Part shown: one piece after another, positions 33,466 to 41,945 of the stretch | Position numbering within the stretch: the first letter of the stretch is position 1 | Layout of the letters: every line of letters begins with the position of its first letter | Assembly (NCBI RefSeq): GCF_913776295.1 | Contig: NZ_CAJYOJ010000086.1 | Coordinates: forward strand, 1 to 44,447 | Origin: an uncultured Pedobacter sp. | GTDB lineage: Bacteria > Bacteroidota > Bacteroidia > Sphingobacteriales > Sphingobacteriaceae | Direction: 5' to 3' | Length of the DNA: 44,447 bases | Position numbers and translations under genes: made by a program | Notes under the pieces: model-generated | Databases searched by the model: none | What the model was told of the DNA's origin: nothing | What the model saw: the letters and a program-made list of their open reading frames with translations, nothing else

Positions 33466-34404
33466 TTATTTAAATGCCATTCTAATTTTTTCTACCAATC
33501 CGGTAGTAATCATTTCTCTGGATTGTAGAACCATATTTTTAACGGCCAGCGGACTGGAAATTCCATGTCCGATAACAACAGGAGCATTAACACCTAGCAC
33601 GGGGCTTCCGCCATATTGTTCATAATTAAAACGATCGAAAAATTCATCTTTTAATCCCTTTTTGATGGTAAGTACGTAAAACGATTCGGCTAATTTTAGC
33701 ATCACATTTCCGGTAAAACCATCACAAACAATTACATCGGCTTTATCGTTAAATAAATCCCGGCCTTCCACATTTCCGACAAAGTTGAAGAGTCTGGTTT
33801 CTTTCATTAACGGAAAAGTAGCCATGCTTAGCATATTTCCTTTTTCATCTTCTTCACCAATATTCATCAGGGCAACTTTAGGATCGTTGATCTGCAAAAG
33901 ATTTTCTGCATATAAACTGCCCAGAACACCAAATTGTAATAGAATATCAGGTTTACAGTCGGCATTCGCGCCTACATCTAACAATAGGCCTGTGCCACCT
34001 TTAATTTTCGGAAGAATGGTACATAAACAAGGGCGGATAATGCCCGGAATGGTTTTAACGCTAAAGACTGCGCCAACCAACATGGCTCCAGAGTTACCAG
34101 CACTTGCAAAAGAATCGATTTTACCTTCTTTTAAAAGGTTAAAACCAACTGCTATGCTCGAATTTGGTTTCTGAACGATTGCTTTGGTGGGATGTTCGCC
34201 CATACCAATTACTTCATCAGTATGAACGTATTCAAAATGATCCGGATTAAAACCTTCTTCTGCAAGAATGGGTTTAATCTGTTCGGTATCGCCAATAAGA
34301 ACTAAATGCTCTCCGGCGTTAAGCGATTGATGAGCAGCTATTGCTCCCAAAACAATTGCTTTGGGAGCATAGTCTCCGCCCATTATGTCGAGGCCTATTT
34401 TCAT
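33466..34404 (-). CDS. plsX: Phosphate acyltransferase PlsX
   Basis: A 312-residue peripheral membrane enzyme making acyl-phosphate from acyl-ACP for phospholipid synthesis. It starts with KIGLDIMGGDYAPKAIVLGA, keeps ASAGNSGAML, RPCLCTILP and the KADVIVCDGFTGNVMLKLAES segment, all usual for PlsX. It precedes fabH and follows rpmF by 100 bases. Confidence 0.97.
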   Translation of the reverse strand: MKIGLDIMGGDYAPKAIVLGAIAAHQSLNAGEHLVLIGDTEQIKPILAEEGFNPDHFEYVHTDEVIGMGEHPTKAIVQKPNSSIAVGFNLLKEGKIDSFASAGNSGAMLVGAVFSVKTIPGIIRPCLCTILPKIKGGTGLLLDVGANADCKPDILLQFGVLGSLYAENLLQINDPKVALMNIGEEDEKGNMLSMATFPLMKETRLFNFVGNVEGRDLFNDKADVIVCDGFTGNVMLKLAESFYVLTIKKGLKDEFFDRFNYEQYGGSPVLGVNAPVVIGHGISSPLAVKNMVLQSREMITTGLVEKIRMAFK

Positions 34405-34504
34405 AGAAAAAATCTGTTTGTGTTAAGTCAGGTGTAATCCTGAATTTTCAGTTGACTAAGGTATGACTAAAGCCGCTGAAAACACAAACAATTTTTTAAG
34501 AAAA

Positions 34505-34696
34505 TTACCCTATCTGAGTATTTTCGATAACCAGTTTGCCGTTGTAGTATAAGTTACCATCAACGTTGTAAGCACGGTGAGGTACGTGGATAGCACCTGT
34601 TGCCGAGCATGTTGCTAAAGAAGGAGTAACCGCTTTATAGTGTGTTCTTCTTTTATTTTTTCTCTGTTTCGAGATTTTCCGTTTTGGATGTGCCAT
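34505..34696 (-). CDS. rpmF: 50S ribosomal protein L32
   Basis: A 63-residue very basic protein: MAHPKRKISKQRKNKRRTHY is the L32 N-terminus. Zinc-type cysteine pairs of some L32 forms are reduced here to a single Cys, so it looks like the zinc-free type. Conserved neighbour of yceD and plsX. Confidence 0.96.
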   Translation of the reverse strand: MAHPKRKISKQRKNKRRTHYKAVTPSLATCSATGAIHVPHRAYNVDGNLYYNGKLVIENTQIG

Positions 34697-34711
34697 TGGT
34701 GTATAATCTAA

Positions 34712-35242
34712 TTATTTTTTTAACTTATTAAGGGCTTCCCAACGTGGGTCGCTTGTTTGTTCATTTTCTTCAGCCTGGTTTTTGATCGATAATTGATTTA
34801 AACGATCGACCATCTCCTGGTCACAATCTTTGCCTGCCTGTTCGCAGTTTTTGATATAAGGTACCGCAACATTAATCATTTCGTATAAAGGACCGGATAT
34901 ATCAATCTCGGTTTCTTTACGGCTTAGCGAAATAATTTCTTCATCATCACTCTCCAGCTCATCTTCAGCAAACTTTACAATCTGCCTTTCGTAAAGACTT
35001 ATCGGCAATGGAAATTCAGATAAACATTTGTCGCAATCTAAATTAACTGTACCGATAACCTTGAATTTTAGCAGTAACATGGTCTCTTGTTTCTCAAGTT
35101 CCAGGTCTACGCTTAAATTCCCACTCTTAATTAACGAATACTCAAATGCGTTAAAAAAGCGATCATCAAGCTCATAATCAAACTGATGAGTTCCCAATTT
35201 TAAGCCGGTAAACGGTAATGAAAATTGTTTTAATGGGTTCAA
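34712..35242 (-). CDS. yceD: YceD/DUF177-family protein
   Basis: A 176-residue member of DUF177/YceD, linked by genome context to rRNA and L32 in many bacteria. It keeps the CDKCLSEFPLPI segment and a later CEQAGKDC pair. The precise role is not established. The start appears to be TTG at 35242: there is no ATG near the N-terminus and the first Met is at about residue 55. A likely operon promoter sits 22 bases upstream. Confidence 0.88.
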   Translation of the reverse strand: MNPLKQFSLPFTGLKLGTHQFDYELDDRFFNAFEYSLIKSGNLSVDLELEKQETMLLLKFKVIGTVNLDCDKCLSEFPLPISLYERQIVKFAEDELESDDEEIISLSRKETEIDISGPLYEMINVAVPYIKNCEQAGKDCDQEMVDRLNQLSIKNQAEENEQTSDPRWEALNKLKK

Positions 35243-35392
35243 AGTACTGTAAAATTTTAGCCTGCAAATGTAGGGATAAAATATTAGATTAAAAATGTTT
35301 TTTTAAAAATTGTTGATGTTAACTCTTGATTTTTAGGCCTTATAGGATTTCCAGTTAGTCGGTTAGTCGGAATTTGTATCCTGATCAAACAA
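35243..35392. other. Gap upstream of yceD and downstream of the sulfurtransferase
   Basis: Besides the promoter, AGTTAGTCGGTTAGTCGG occurs near 35353, a partial echo of the AGT ladders but not in seven-base steps. No gene is seen. Confidence 0.35.
35265..35295 (-). promoter_or_regulatory. Candidate promoter of the yceD-rpmF-plsX-fabH-accBC operon
   Basis: TACATTTG on the minus strand (35272-35265) is a full -7 match. The -33 about 19 bases before it is a TTT and so is weak. It gives a leader of about 16 bases to the TTG start. Confidence 0.5.
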
Positions 35393-36235
35393 TTACTGAT
35401 TTGCCAGCACCATTTCCTTATTGTTTCTACTCCACTCACTCCAGGAGCCAACATAAAGTTTCGGGATGGGTAAACCAGCATAATCCATAGCTAAAAGGGT
35501 ATGGCAAGCGGTAATGCCTGAGCCACAATGTACAATCACATTTCCAGGCTTCACATGTGCCAAGGCTTCTTCGTATTTTTCTTTTAATATTTCAGGAGTC
35601 AGGAAAACTCCGGATGCGTCTAGATTCTCGGTATAAGGAATGTTGATGGCACCGGGAATATGTCCGGCGATTAAATCTATTGGCTCGGTAAGGCCGGCAA
35701 AACGATTGGCATCGCGTACATCAATCACCATATAATCGTCGGTTTTGGCTACTTTTTCCACTTCATCAAGATCTGACAGCGGTAAACCCCATGTTTTTAC
35801 TAAGTAAGGCGCAACAGATTTTGGAATTTCTGCTTTATCAGTGGTTGGGAAACCTGCTTTAACAGCCGCCTGAAAGCCTCCATCAATTACCTGTACTTTT
35901 TCATGGCCTATAGCCTTTAACATCCACCATAACCTTGCTGCTGCGTTACCGCCGTTTTTATCGTCATAAACGATAACATGGCTATATTCGGTAATCCCGA
36001 GCCTTTGTAATACAGCAGAAAACTGCTCAGATGTTGGTAGGGGATGGCGCCCGCCAATGGCGAAATCGCCTATATTGGCTAAATCTTCGTTTACATCGGC
36101 AAAAAATGCTCCTGCTAAGTGTTGTTCATCATACCTGGCTTTTGATCCTGCACTGGCATCGATAATGACGATTTCGTCATCCTGGTTTAGCCAGGTTAGT
36201 TCTTCGGGTTTTATGATGGGTGATAGCGAATTCAT
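35393..36235 (-). CDS. Sulfurtransferase, two rhodanese domains (3-mercaptopyruvate/thiosulfate type)
   Basis: A 280-residue protein with an N-terminal inactive rhodanese fold (about 5-130) and a C-terminal catalytic one (about 155-275), where Cys237 lies in HCGSGITACH, the CGSGxTA loop typical of mercaptopyruvate sulfurtransferase (SseA). It passes sulfane sulfur to thiophiles such as cyanide or thioredoxin. Whether mercaptopyruvate or thiosulfate is preferred cannot be fixed from sequence. Confidence 0.88.
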   Translation of the reverse strand: MNSLSPIIKPEELTWLNQDDEIVIIDASAGSKARYDEQHLAGAFFADVNEDLANIGDFAIGGRHPLPTSEQFSAVLQRLGITEYSHVIVYDDKNGGNAAARLWWMLKAIGHEKVQVIDGGFQAAVKAGFPTTDKAEIPKSVAPYLVKTWGLPLSDLDEVEKVAKTDDYMVIDVRDANRFAGLTEPIDLIAGHIPGAINIPYTENLDASGVFLTPEILKEKYEEALAHVKPGNVIVHCGSGITACHTLLAMDYAGLPIPKLYVGSWSEWSRNNKEMVLANQ

Positions 36236-36291
36236 TTTATCGTTTTATAATTCCTGAAATTTTGGGTTTGGGCTTGCGCTTAAGCACTTTG

Positions 36292-36417
36292 TCTTCTGAC
36301 TCTCTACTTCAGTCTACATTCAAAGATTTCTCCGTGAGAGCTAAAGGACAACTCTTATTACGGCATCTAGTCTTTAAGCATCATGTCCTCCGACCTCTGA
36401 CTTTCGGACTTCTGACT
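36292..36417. repeat. AGT-N4 heptad ladder, sites 3 and 4
   Basis: Two short runs lie between pdxA and the sulfurtransferase gene. ACT (or TCT) occurs at 36292, 36299, 36306 and 36313; and ACC/ACT at 36393, 36400, 36408 and 36415 (steps 7, 8, 7). Both read AGT-N4 in the direction of pdxA. These are less exact than sites 1, 2 and 5. Confidence 0.55.
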
Positions 36418-36451
36418 CTGCTCTTTAGTTCTTTTAAAAACCTTCCACCTT

Positions 36452-37531
36452 TTAAGAAGCATCATCCTTGATATCAAACTGCGTTTCAACTACTTTTCCG
36501 CCTGAACGCAATTGATTGCCCAGCATTTCCTCCTGCTCGCGACGATTTTTAACAATGTGGATGGCCGAAAACAGGGCTTCGGTAAACGAAGTCGAATCAG
36601 CTAAATTTTTACCTGCAATATCATAACCTGTTCCATGATCGGGAGAGGTACGCACAAAGTTTAAACCAGCGGTATAGTTTACACCGTTATGGAAAGCTAG
36701 CGTTTTAAAAGGAATTAAGCCCTGGTCGTGGTACATGGCCAATACGGCATCAAATTGTTTGTAGCTACCGTTACCGAAAAAGCCATCAGCAGGATAGGGG
36801 CCAAAACAGATAATGCCTTTATCATAAGCTTCCTGAATGGCTGGCGAAATAATTTCAGCTTCTTCTGTACCCAACAAGCCATTATCACTGGCATGTGGGT
36901 TTAATCCCAGAACAGCAATTTTGGGTTTTTCAATCCAAAAGTCTTTTTTTAAACTTTCGTTAATCAGTTTTAATTTATTTAAAATTTTATCTTTTGTAAT
37001 GGCCGCCGGAACATCTTTTACCGGAATGTGGCCTGTTACCACACCAACACGTAAATTTTCGCTGATCAGAAACATCAGCACATCTTTACTGCTGCTTTTT
37101 TCCTGTAAATACTCGGTATGGCCGGGAAAGGAAAAAGTTTCTGACTGGATATTATGTTTGTTAATGGGAGCGGTTACCAAAGCATCAATATCGCCGTTCA
37201 CCAGGTCGGCTGTTGCGCGTTCTAATGATAAAAGGGCATATTTTCCGCCTGTTGCCGTAACCTGGCCCAATTCGATTTTTACATCTTCTTCCCAGCAATT
37301 AATCATATTTGCCTTTTTAGGCATCGCCTGGCTGGCCTGGCTAACTACATTAAAACTGAAATCGCCCAGATTATTCGCTTTCCTATGAAAAGATGATATC
37401 TTGGTATGTCCATAAACAATTGGGGTACAATAATTTAAAATGGACGGATTGGATAATGTTTTGATGATTACCTCTAAACCTATGCCGTTTACGTCGCCTA
37501 TACTGATGCCAATTTTAAGTTTATTGCTCAT
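36452..37531 (-). CDS. pdxA: 4-hydroxythreonine-4-phosphate dehydrogenase
   Basis: A 359-residue NAD-dependent enzyme of pyridoxal phosphate synthesis. It starts KIGISIGDVNGIGLEVIIKTL, has TAPINKHNI, FPGHTEYL with a metal-binding His, LGLNPHASDNGLLG, MYHDQGLIPFK with another His, and VRTSPDHGTGYDIAG, as in PdxA. Divergently transcribed from ksgA, with about 155 bases between the starts. Confidence 0.95.
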   Translation of the reverse strand: MSNKLKIGISIGDVNGIGLEVIIKTLSNPSILNYCTPIVYGHTKISSFHRKANNLGDFSFNVVSQASQAMPKKANMINCWEEDVKIELGQVTATGGKYALLSLERATADLVNGDIDALVTAPINKHNIQSETFSFPGHTEYLQEKSSSKDVLMFLISENLRVGVVTGHIPVKDVPAAITKDKILNKLKLINESLKKDFWIEKPKIAVLGLNPHASDNGLLGTEEAEIISPAIQEAYDKGIICFGPYPADGFFGNGSYKQFDAVLAMYHDQGLIPFKTLAFHNGVNYTAGLNFVRTSPDHGTGYDIAGKNLADSTSFTEALFSAIHIVKNRREQEEMLGNQLRSGGKVVETQFDIKDDAS

Positions 37532-37610
37532 AACTACTGGAAAATTTTAGCGCAAATTACTGATTTTAGCTTAAACCCTTTAAAAAAAATAAAACCGCAA
37601 TGCGGGCAGA

Positions 37611-37643
37611 TTGATCTGTAAAGAAATAATAAGCCTATCTTTG
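37611..37643 (+). promoter_or_regulatory. Candidate promoter of ksgA
   Basis: TTG (37611-37613) and TATCTTTG (37636-37643) are 22 bases apart, slightly long for the type but with a full -7 match. It fixes the ksgA start at ATG 37686, because the longer frame opens at the -33 itself. Confidence 0.5.
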
Positions 37644-37665
37644 CTCACAATTTTAATTTTAAAAT

Positions 37666-37677
37666 CCCCTTCAGGGG
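37666..37677 (+). other. GC hairpin in the ksgA leader
   Basis: CCCC-TTCA-GGGG lies 8 bases before the ATG at 37686 and is followed by a further GGGG that could compete for pairing. It might affect initiation. This is inferred from position. Confidence 0.4.
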
Positions 37678-37685
37678 CACGGGGT

Positions 37686-38471
37686 ATGAGTTTAGTAAAA
37701 GCAAAAAAACATCTAGGGCAACATTTTTTAACCGATAAAGGCATTGCCAACCGCATTGTTGAGGCTTTGGTGAATACCGATAAGTATGATCAGGTTTTAG
37801 AAGTAGGCCCAGGGATGGGAATCTTGTCCGATTTTTTGCTGCAACGTACAGATTTAACAACTTATCTGATTGATATTGATACTGAATCTTTCCATTTTCT
37901 GAACGAAAAGTATCCGCAATTAGGCGATCGTTTAATTAATGGCGATTTTTTAAAACTTGATTTTGATGCTATTTTTCCATTTCAGTTTGCCATCATCGGT
38001 AACTTTCCTTACAACATCTCCTCGCAGATTTTATTTAAGATTTTAGATAACCGCCATAAAGTTGTGGAAATGGTGGGCATGTTCCAAAAAGAAGTGGCAC
38101 AGCGTTGCGCGGCACCGGCGGGCAGCAAAGAGTATGGCATTTTAAGCGTCTTTCTACAGGCTTATTATAAAATCGAATATCTGTTTACGGTTAAGCCAGG
38201 TACTTTTAACCCACCGCCGAAAGTGCACTCAGCAGTGATCCGCTTAACAAGAAATGACGTTGAGACGTTAAATTGCGATGAAAAGTTATTCTGGCGGATA
38301 GTTAAGGCCGGTTTTAACCAGCGCAGAAAAACCTTACGCAATGCGGTTTCTGCAGTGATGCCAAAAGATAAAATGGACAATCATATCTACTTTGAGAAAC
38401 GCGCCGAGCAGTTAACCGTTGCTGACTTTGTAGCCTTAACGCAACACGTAACTCAGTTGATGGCGGTCTGA
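37686..38471 (+). CDS. rsmA: 16S rRNA dimethyladenosine transferase
   Basis: A 261-residue SAM-dependent enzyme (KsgA/RsmA) that dimethylates two adenines near the 3' end of 16S rRNA. It starts KAKKHLGQHFLTDKGIANRI, has the SAM motif EVGPGMG (39-45) and the catalytic NFPY (106-109), and ends with the RNA-binding helical domain. A TTG 25 codons upstream would extend the frame across the likely promoter and is rejected. Confidence 0.96.
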   Translation: MSLVKAKKHLGQHFLTDKGIANRIVEALVNTDKYDQVLEVGPGMGILSDFLLQRTDLTTYLIDIDTESFHFLNEKYPQLGDRLINGDFLKLDFDAIFPFQFAIIGNFPYNISSQILFKILDNRHKVVEMVGMFQKEVAQRCAAPAGSKEYGILSVFLQAYYKIEYLFTVKPGTFNPPPKVHSAVIRLTRNDVETLNCDEKLFWRIVKAGFNQRRKTLRNAVSAVMPKDKMDNHIYFEKRAEQLTVADFVALTQHVTQLMAV

Positions 38472-38847
38472 TCAGCAATAATTTGTGGAACTTATTTTTT
38501 GAAAAGCAGGCTCCGGTGCATTTCGGTTTGGGTAGCCCCGTTTTCCGTTTTACTCCTCCCGGTGAAACCAATTAAAACAATAAATCCGTGTTTAAACCGG
38601 GAGTCGTGCTCACTCCAACCAGGTTTATTTAACCTCCGGTACTGCGATAAACCAGGTTGATGTTCTTGTTGCCCTATCAACCGCAATTAAGAGATTCCTC
38701 AGTGCTTTCTTAATGACGGGGTGAGAGAAAAGCTAGGATCTGTGTCATGCCAAAACCGGTGTAATTACCCGCTAGTGCTTTCTTGCAAAATCATGATGAT
38801 TTTAAACTGATTTCTCCTTTCCTTTGCGCTGTACTTTTAAAAATCTT
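38472..38847. other. 376-bp gap with several inverted repeats, no gene seen
   Basis: CTCCCGGT (38556-38563) and ACCGGGAG (about 38597) are complementary. ACCAGGTTTA near 38620 and TAAACCAGGTT near 38650 nearly so. AGTGCTTTCTT occurs twice (38701, 38774). No frame longer than about 85 codons looks coding. It could be decayed DNA or an untranslated structured leader for 38848. Confidence 0.35.
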
Positions 38848-39444
38848 ATGATAAATTATCGCGAAATTTTCGAACAGGGCATGGATTATCAAACCTACCG
38901 GGCATTGGTTGATCAACTTCTGCTGGAGGGAAAGGCTACTGGTGATGTAACCTACGATCTGCATTATACTAAGATGAATGTGCAGCGAATGAGCCGCGTA
39001 GATAAAACGATTAGCTTAAACGATGAGCTGACCTCTGCGATCGATCATCTTAAGGAAAATTATAAATTCCTGGTGATTACTGAAGGCTGGTGTGGCGATG
39101 CTGCTCAGATTGTTCCATTGTTCCATAAAATTGCAACAGCATCTTTAGGTAAAATTGATCTGAAATTTGTACTCAGGGATAAAAATCTCCCATTGATTGA
39201 TGCGCATTTAACCAATGGGGGTAGAGCAATTCCAATTTTAATTGTTTTGAATGAATCAGCAGATCAGGTTTTGGCAACCTGGGGACCAAGACCACAAATT
39301 TTACAGGAGCTTTTAAAAGATTGGAGAAAAGAAAGCAATGAAATGCCGATTTTGGCAGAAAAACTTCATGGCTGGTATGCGAAAGATAAAACGCAAACTA
39401 CACAAGCCGGGTTGAATGCGCTTTTGAGAGGATTGGAAGGGTAA
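38848..39444 (+). CDS. Thioredoxin-like fold protein with a single active-site cysteine
   Basis: A 198-residue cytoplasmic protein of thioredoxin fold. The segment FLVITEGWCGDAAQIVP (about 66-82) has one Cys in place of the CxxC pair, so classical disulfide reduction by a dithiol is unlikely. GGRAIPILIVL with the cis-proline-type IP follows. The N-terminal 60 residues are helical. ATG at 38848 is used; TTG at 38824 is rejected. The family is common in Bacteroidota, but the role is not known to me. Confidence 0.8.
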   Translation: MINYREIFEQGMDYQTYRALVDQLLLEGKATGDVTYDLHYTKMNVQRMSRVDKTISLNDELTSAIDHLKENYKFLVITEGWCGDAAQIVPLFHKIATASLGKIDLKFVLRDKNLPLIDAHLTNGGRAIPILIVLNESADQVLATWGPRPQILQELLKDWRKESNEMPILAEKLHGWYAKDKTQTTQAGLNALLRGLEG

Positions 39445-39472
39445 TATTATAAGTTCTTTTTATACGGTCGTC

Positions 39473-39508
39473 ACCCTGATCGGATAGCCATCGGATTTAT
39501 TTCAGGGT
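39473..39508. terminator. Hairpin between convergent thioredoxin-like gene and clpS
   Basis: ACCCTGA (39473-39479) pairs with TCAGGGT (39502-39508) with a TCGGATAGCCATCGGA centre. No long T tract, so it may also be a small dispersed repeat. It can serve both convergent genes. Confidence 0.5.
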
Positions 39509-39576
39509 ACCCTTCCTAAACTAAATGCTGAAATGAATGCAGCATGAGGTTACTGCAAAATAAAAACTCCTCTTGT

Positions 39577-39858
39577 TTAGTCAACGGAAACTGTCAAACC
39601 CTCTTGTTGCAAAATTTTGCGATATACCTCCATTTCGGTAAAAGATCCTTCCAAAACAGGGCATTTACCTTCATTATGCACTTTCCATGCAATTTTTTCG
39701 GCCTGCGATTCGTTATAATCCAGATATTTCATCATGCAATAAATTACATGATCGAAAGTATTGATATCATCATTCCACAAAATAAGGCGATGTACGGTTT
39801 TTAAGGAAGTTAAAATTTCTTCGAGCGTAAAGGTCTCTTCTTTGGTTTCTGTAGACAT
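39577..39858 (-). CDS. clpS: ATP-dependent Clp protease adaptor ClpS
   Basis: A 93-residue adaptor that brings N-end-rule substrates to ClpAP-type proteases. The core LILWNDDINTFDHVIYCMMK with AWKVHNEGKCPVLEGS matches the ClpS substrate-binding domain. The ATG at 39858 is used; 36 upstream codons open with no supported start. It is separate from its neighbours. Confidence 0.93.
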   Translation of the reverse strand: MSTETKEETFTLEEILTSLKTVHRLILWNDDINTFDHVIYCMMKYLDYNESQAEKIAWKVHNEGKCPVLEGSFTEMEVYRKILQQEGLTVSVD

Positions 39859-40039
39859 GGTGCAAAAATAACTATTTTTACTTAAGATGTAATAGGTAAA
39901 ATGGATGATTACCTGACTTATATCTAAATATCTCGTTCTGGATTTATATTCGCAGCATTTAATCAATTATGTTTTAAATTAAAGAAGTCCATACAACCTC
40001 TTACATCGTACATTTTACATATTCTTCCATCTCTTTTAA

Positions 40040-40047
40040 TACATTTG
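40040..40047 (+). promoter_or_regulatory. Candidate -7 box of the second KAS III gene
   Basis: TACATTTG is a full match to the Bacteroidota -7 box, 25 bases before the ATG. No TTG lies at the expected -33, where TTTTAC is found. Confidence 0.4.
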
Positions 40048-40072
40048 TTAATCAACTAATATAAACACGAGC

Positions 40073-41119
40073 ATGCACCAATCTAAAATTGCAGGAATAG
40101 GTTACTACGTTCCGAAAAATGTGTATACAAATAATGACTTAAGCCGGTTTATGGATACCAATGATGCCTGGATCCAGGAACGTACGGGTATTAAAGAACG
40201 CCGTTTTGCCGATCGTAATGAAGAAACCACCACTACCATGGGTATTGAGGCGGCCAAAATTGCAATCGAAAGAGCCGGGATTACCAATAGAGATGTCGAT
40301 TTTATCGTTTTTGCTACGTTAAGTCCTGATTATTATTTCCCGGGATGTGGCGTATTGTTGCAGCGTGAAATGGGTATGGGCGAAATAGGTGCTTTGGATA
40401 TCCGGAATCAATGTTCAGGGTTTGTATACGCGCTTTCGGTAGCCGATCAGTTTGTGAAAACAGGCATGTATAAAAATGTGTTGGTGGTAGGAAGTGAAAA
40501 ACATTCTTTCGCCATGGATTTCGAAACCCGTAGCCGTAATGTATCGGTAATTTTTGGTGATGGTGCCGGTGCGGTTGTATTACAGCCTACGGATGAAGCT
40601 GGAAAAGGAATTTTAAGTACCCATTTACATAGTGATGGTGCCGATGCCGAAATTCTGGCCATGTATTACCCAGGTTCCCATGCCAACAAATGGTTGAAAG
40701 ATAAACCAGCCTATCCGGAACAGGAATTGGGCGGATTATTTATGACACCTGAAATTTTAGAAAGCGGTGCTGCCTTACCTTATATGGATGGCCCATCGGT
40801 TTTCAAAAAAGCGGTAGTGAAATTTCCAGAGGTTATAAAAGAGGCTTTGGCAGCAAATCATTTAACTGAAAAAAATATCGATCTGTTGGTGCCGCACCAG
40901 GCAAACCTGCGCATCAGTCAGTACGTACAGCAATTACTGGGATTAAACGACGATAAGGTATTTAACAATATTCAAAAATACGGCAATACCACAGCTGCTT
41001 CTGTTCCAATTGCCTTATGCGAAGCCTGGGAGGCGGGTAAAATCAAAGATGGCGATCTCGTTTGCCTTGCTGCTTTCGGATCGGGTTTTACCTGGGCCAG
41101 TGCGCTGATCAGGTGGTAG
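40073..41119 (+). CDS. Second ketoacyl-ACP synthase III (FabH-like)
   Basis: A 348-residue thiolase-fold enzyme related to FabH, with the triad Cys114 (NQCSGFVYA), His275 (VPHQANLR) and Asn305 (KYGNTTAAS). It is 16 residues longer than the housekeeping FabH at 32449 owing to an inserted segment near 195-235 (PGSHANKWLKDKPAYPEQE), next to the substrate-tunnel region in FabH. It stands alone, so it may use other starters or serve a special pathway (long-chain, branched or secondary metabolites). The starter is unknown. Confidence 0.88.
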   Translation: MHQSKIAGIGYYVPKNVYTNNDLSRFMDTNDAWIQERTGIKERRFADRNEETTTTMGIEAAKIAIERAGITNRDVDFIVFATLSPDYYFPGCGVLLQREMGMGEIGALDIRNQCSGFVYALSVADQFVKTGMYKNVLVVGSEKHSFAMDFETRSRNVSVIFGDGAGAVVLQPTDEAGKGILSTHLHSDGADAEILAMYYPGSHANKWLKDKPAYPEQELGGLFMTPEILESGAALPYMDGPSVFKKAVVKFPEVIKEALAANHLTEKNIDLLVPHQANLRISQYVQQLLGLNDDKVFNNIQKYGNTTAASVPIALCEAWEAGKIKDGDLVCLAAFGSGFTWASALIRW

Positions 41120-41127
41120 GCTTGAGG

Positions 41128-41162
41128 TTTAGGGTTTAGGGTTTAGGGTTTAGGGTTTAGGG
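41128..41162. repeat. (TTTAGGG)5 heptamer tract
   Basis: Five perfect TTTAGGG units run from 41128 to 41162, 8 bases past the stop of the KAS III gene. The motif is that of plant-type telomeres, but here it is an internal bacterial tract. The remaining gap to dtd (41163-41401) has no other evident feature. Confidence 0.95.
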
Positions 41163-41401
41163 AAAATAGCAAGCAAATGAGGGTAAAATAATTAAGGATA
41201 ATAGTTATTATACATACAATATTCGAGGAGTGTTTTATTGCTAAAATAATCAGTTTCTGTTTTTGTTAAGGTAATCCGTTCTTCAATAAAAAAAAGCAGG
41301 GTAAACAAGGCATTTTTGCTTAGGCCCGAAGAATAGAATTACAAAAACGACTAAAATACCTATCTTGCACGTATAATTGATTTGAGTAAAAATAGTATAA
41401 A

Positions 41402-41854
41402 ATGCGGGCAGTTTTACAAAGAGTTACGCAGGCCAGTTGCACAGTAGATGGTGACGTAACTGGAGCCATTAAAAAAGGCTTTTTAGTGTTATTGGGTATT
41501 GAAGATGCAGATACTGTAGAAGATTTAGAATGGTTGGCGCAGAAAATTATCGGCATGCGTGTTTTTAGTGATGAAAGCGGATTGATGAACAAGGCACTTG
41601 CCGATGTTGGGGGTGATATTCTATTGATCAGTCAGTTTACCTTATTTGCTTCTACCAAAAAAGGAAATCGCCCGGGCTTTACAAGGGCAGCCCGACCGGA
41701 TGTAGCAGTTCCACTTTATGAGAAAATGATTGATAAACTCTCGGTGCTATCGGGGAAAAAAGTGAAAACAGGGATTTTCGGTGCTGATATGAAAATAACT
41801 TTATTAAATGATGGTCCGGTTACGATTGTAATTGACACTAAAAATAAAGAATGA
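41402..41854 (+). CDS. dtd: D-aminoacyl-tRNA deacylase
   Basis: A 150-residue enzyme that removes D-amino acids (and glycine from tRNA-Ala) from mischarged tRNA. It starts MRAVLQRVTQASCTVDG, has SQFTLFASTKKGNRPGFTRA with the cross-subunit motif, and the C-terminal GIFGADMKI loop. Length is normal. It is followed after 91 bases by the glycosyltransferase gene. Confidence 0.95.
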   Translation: MRAVLQRVTQASCTVDGDVTGAIKKGFLVLLGIEDADTVEDLEWLAQKIIGMRVFSDESGLMNKALADVGGDILLISQFTLFASTKKGNRPGFTRAARPDVAVPLYEKMIDKLSVLSGKKVKTGIFGADMKITLLNDGPVTIVIDTKNKE

Positions 41855-41945
41855 TTGAAATTTGATAGTTCTTGCATCACTAATTCAGCAACAAACCGTC
41901 AGGTCATCATTAAATCCAGCGATTAAGATCAGAACTCAAGTTGAT

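Noticed and set aside
38555..38660. Possible tRNA-like or riboswitch fold before the thioredoxin-like gene
   Set aside because: No anticodon arm, CCA-type end or known aptamer core could be found by eye.
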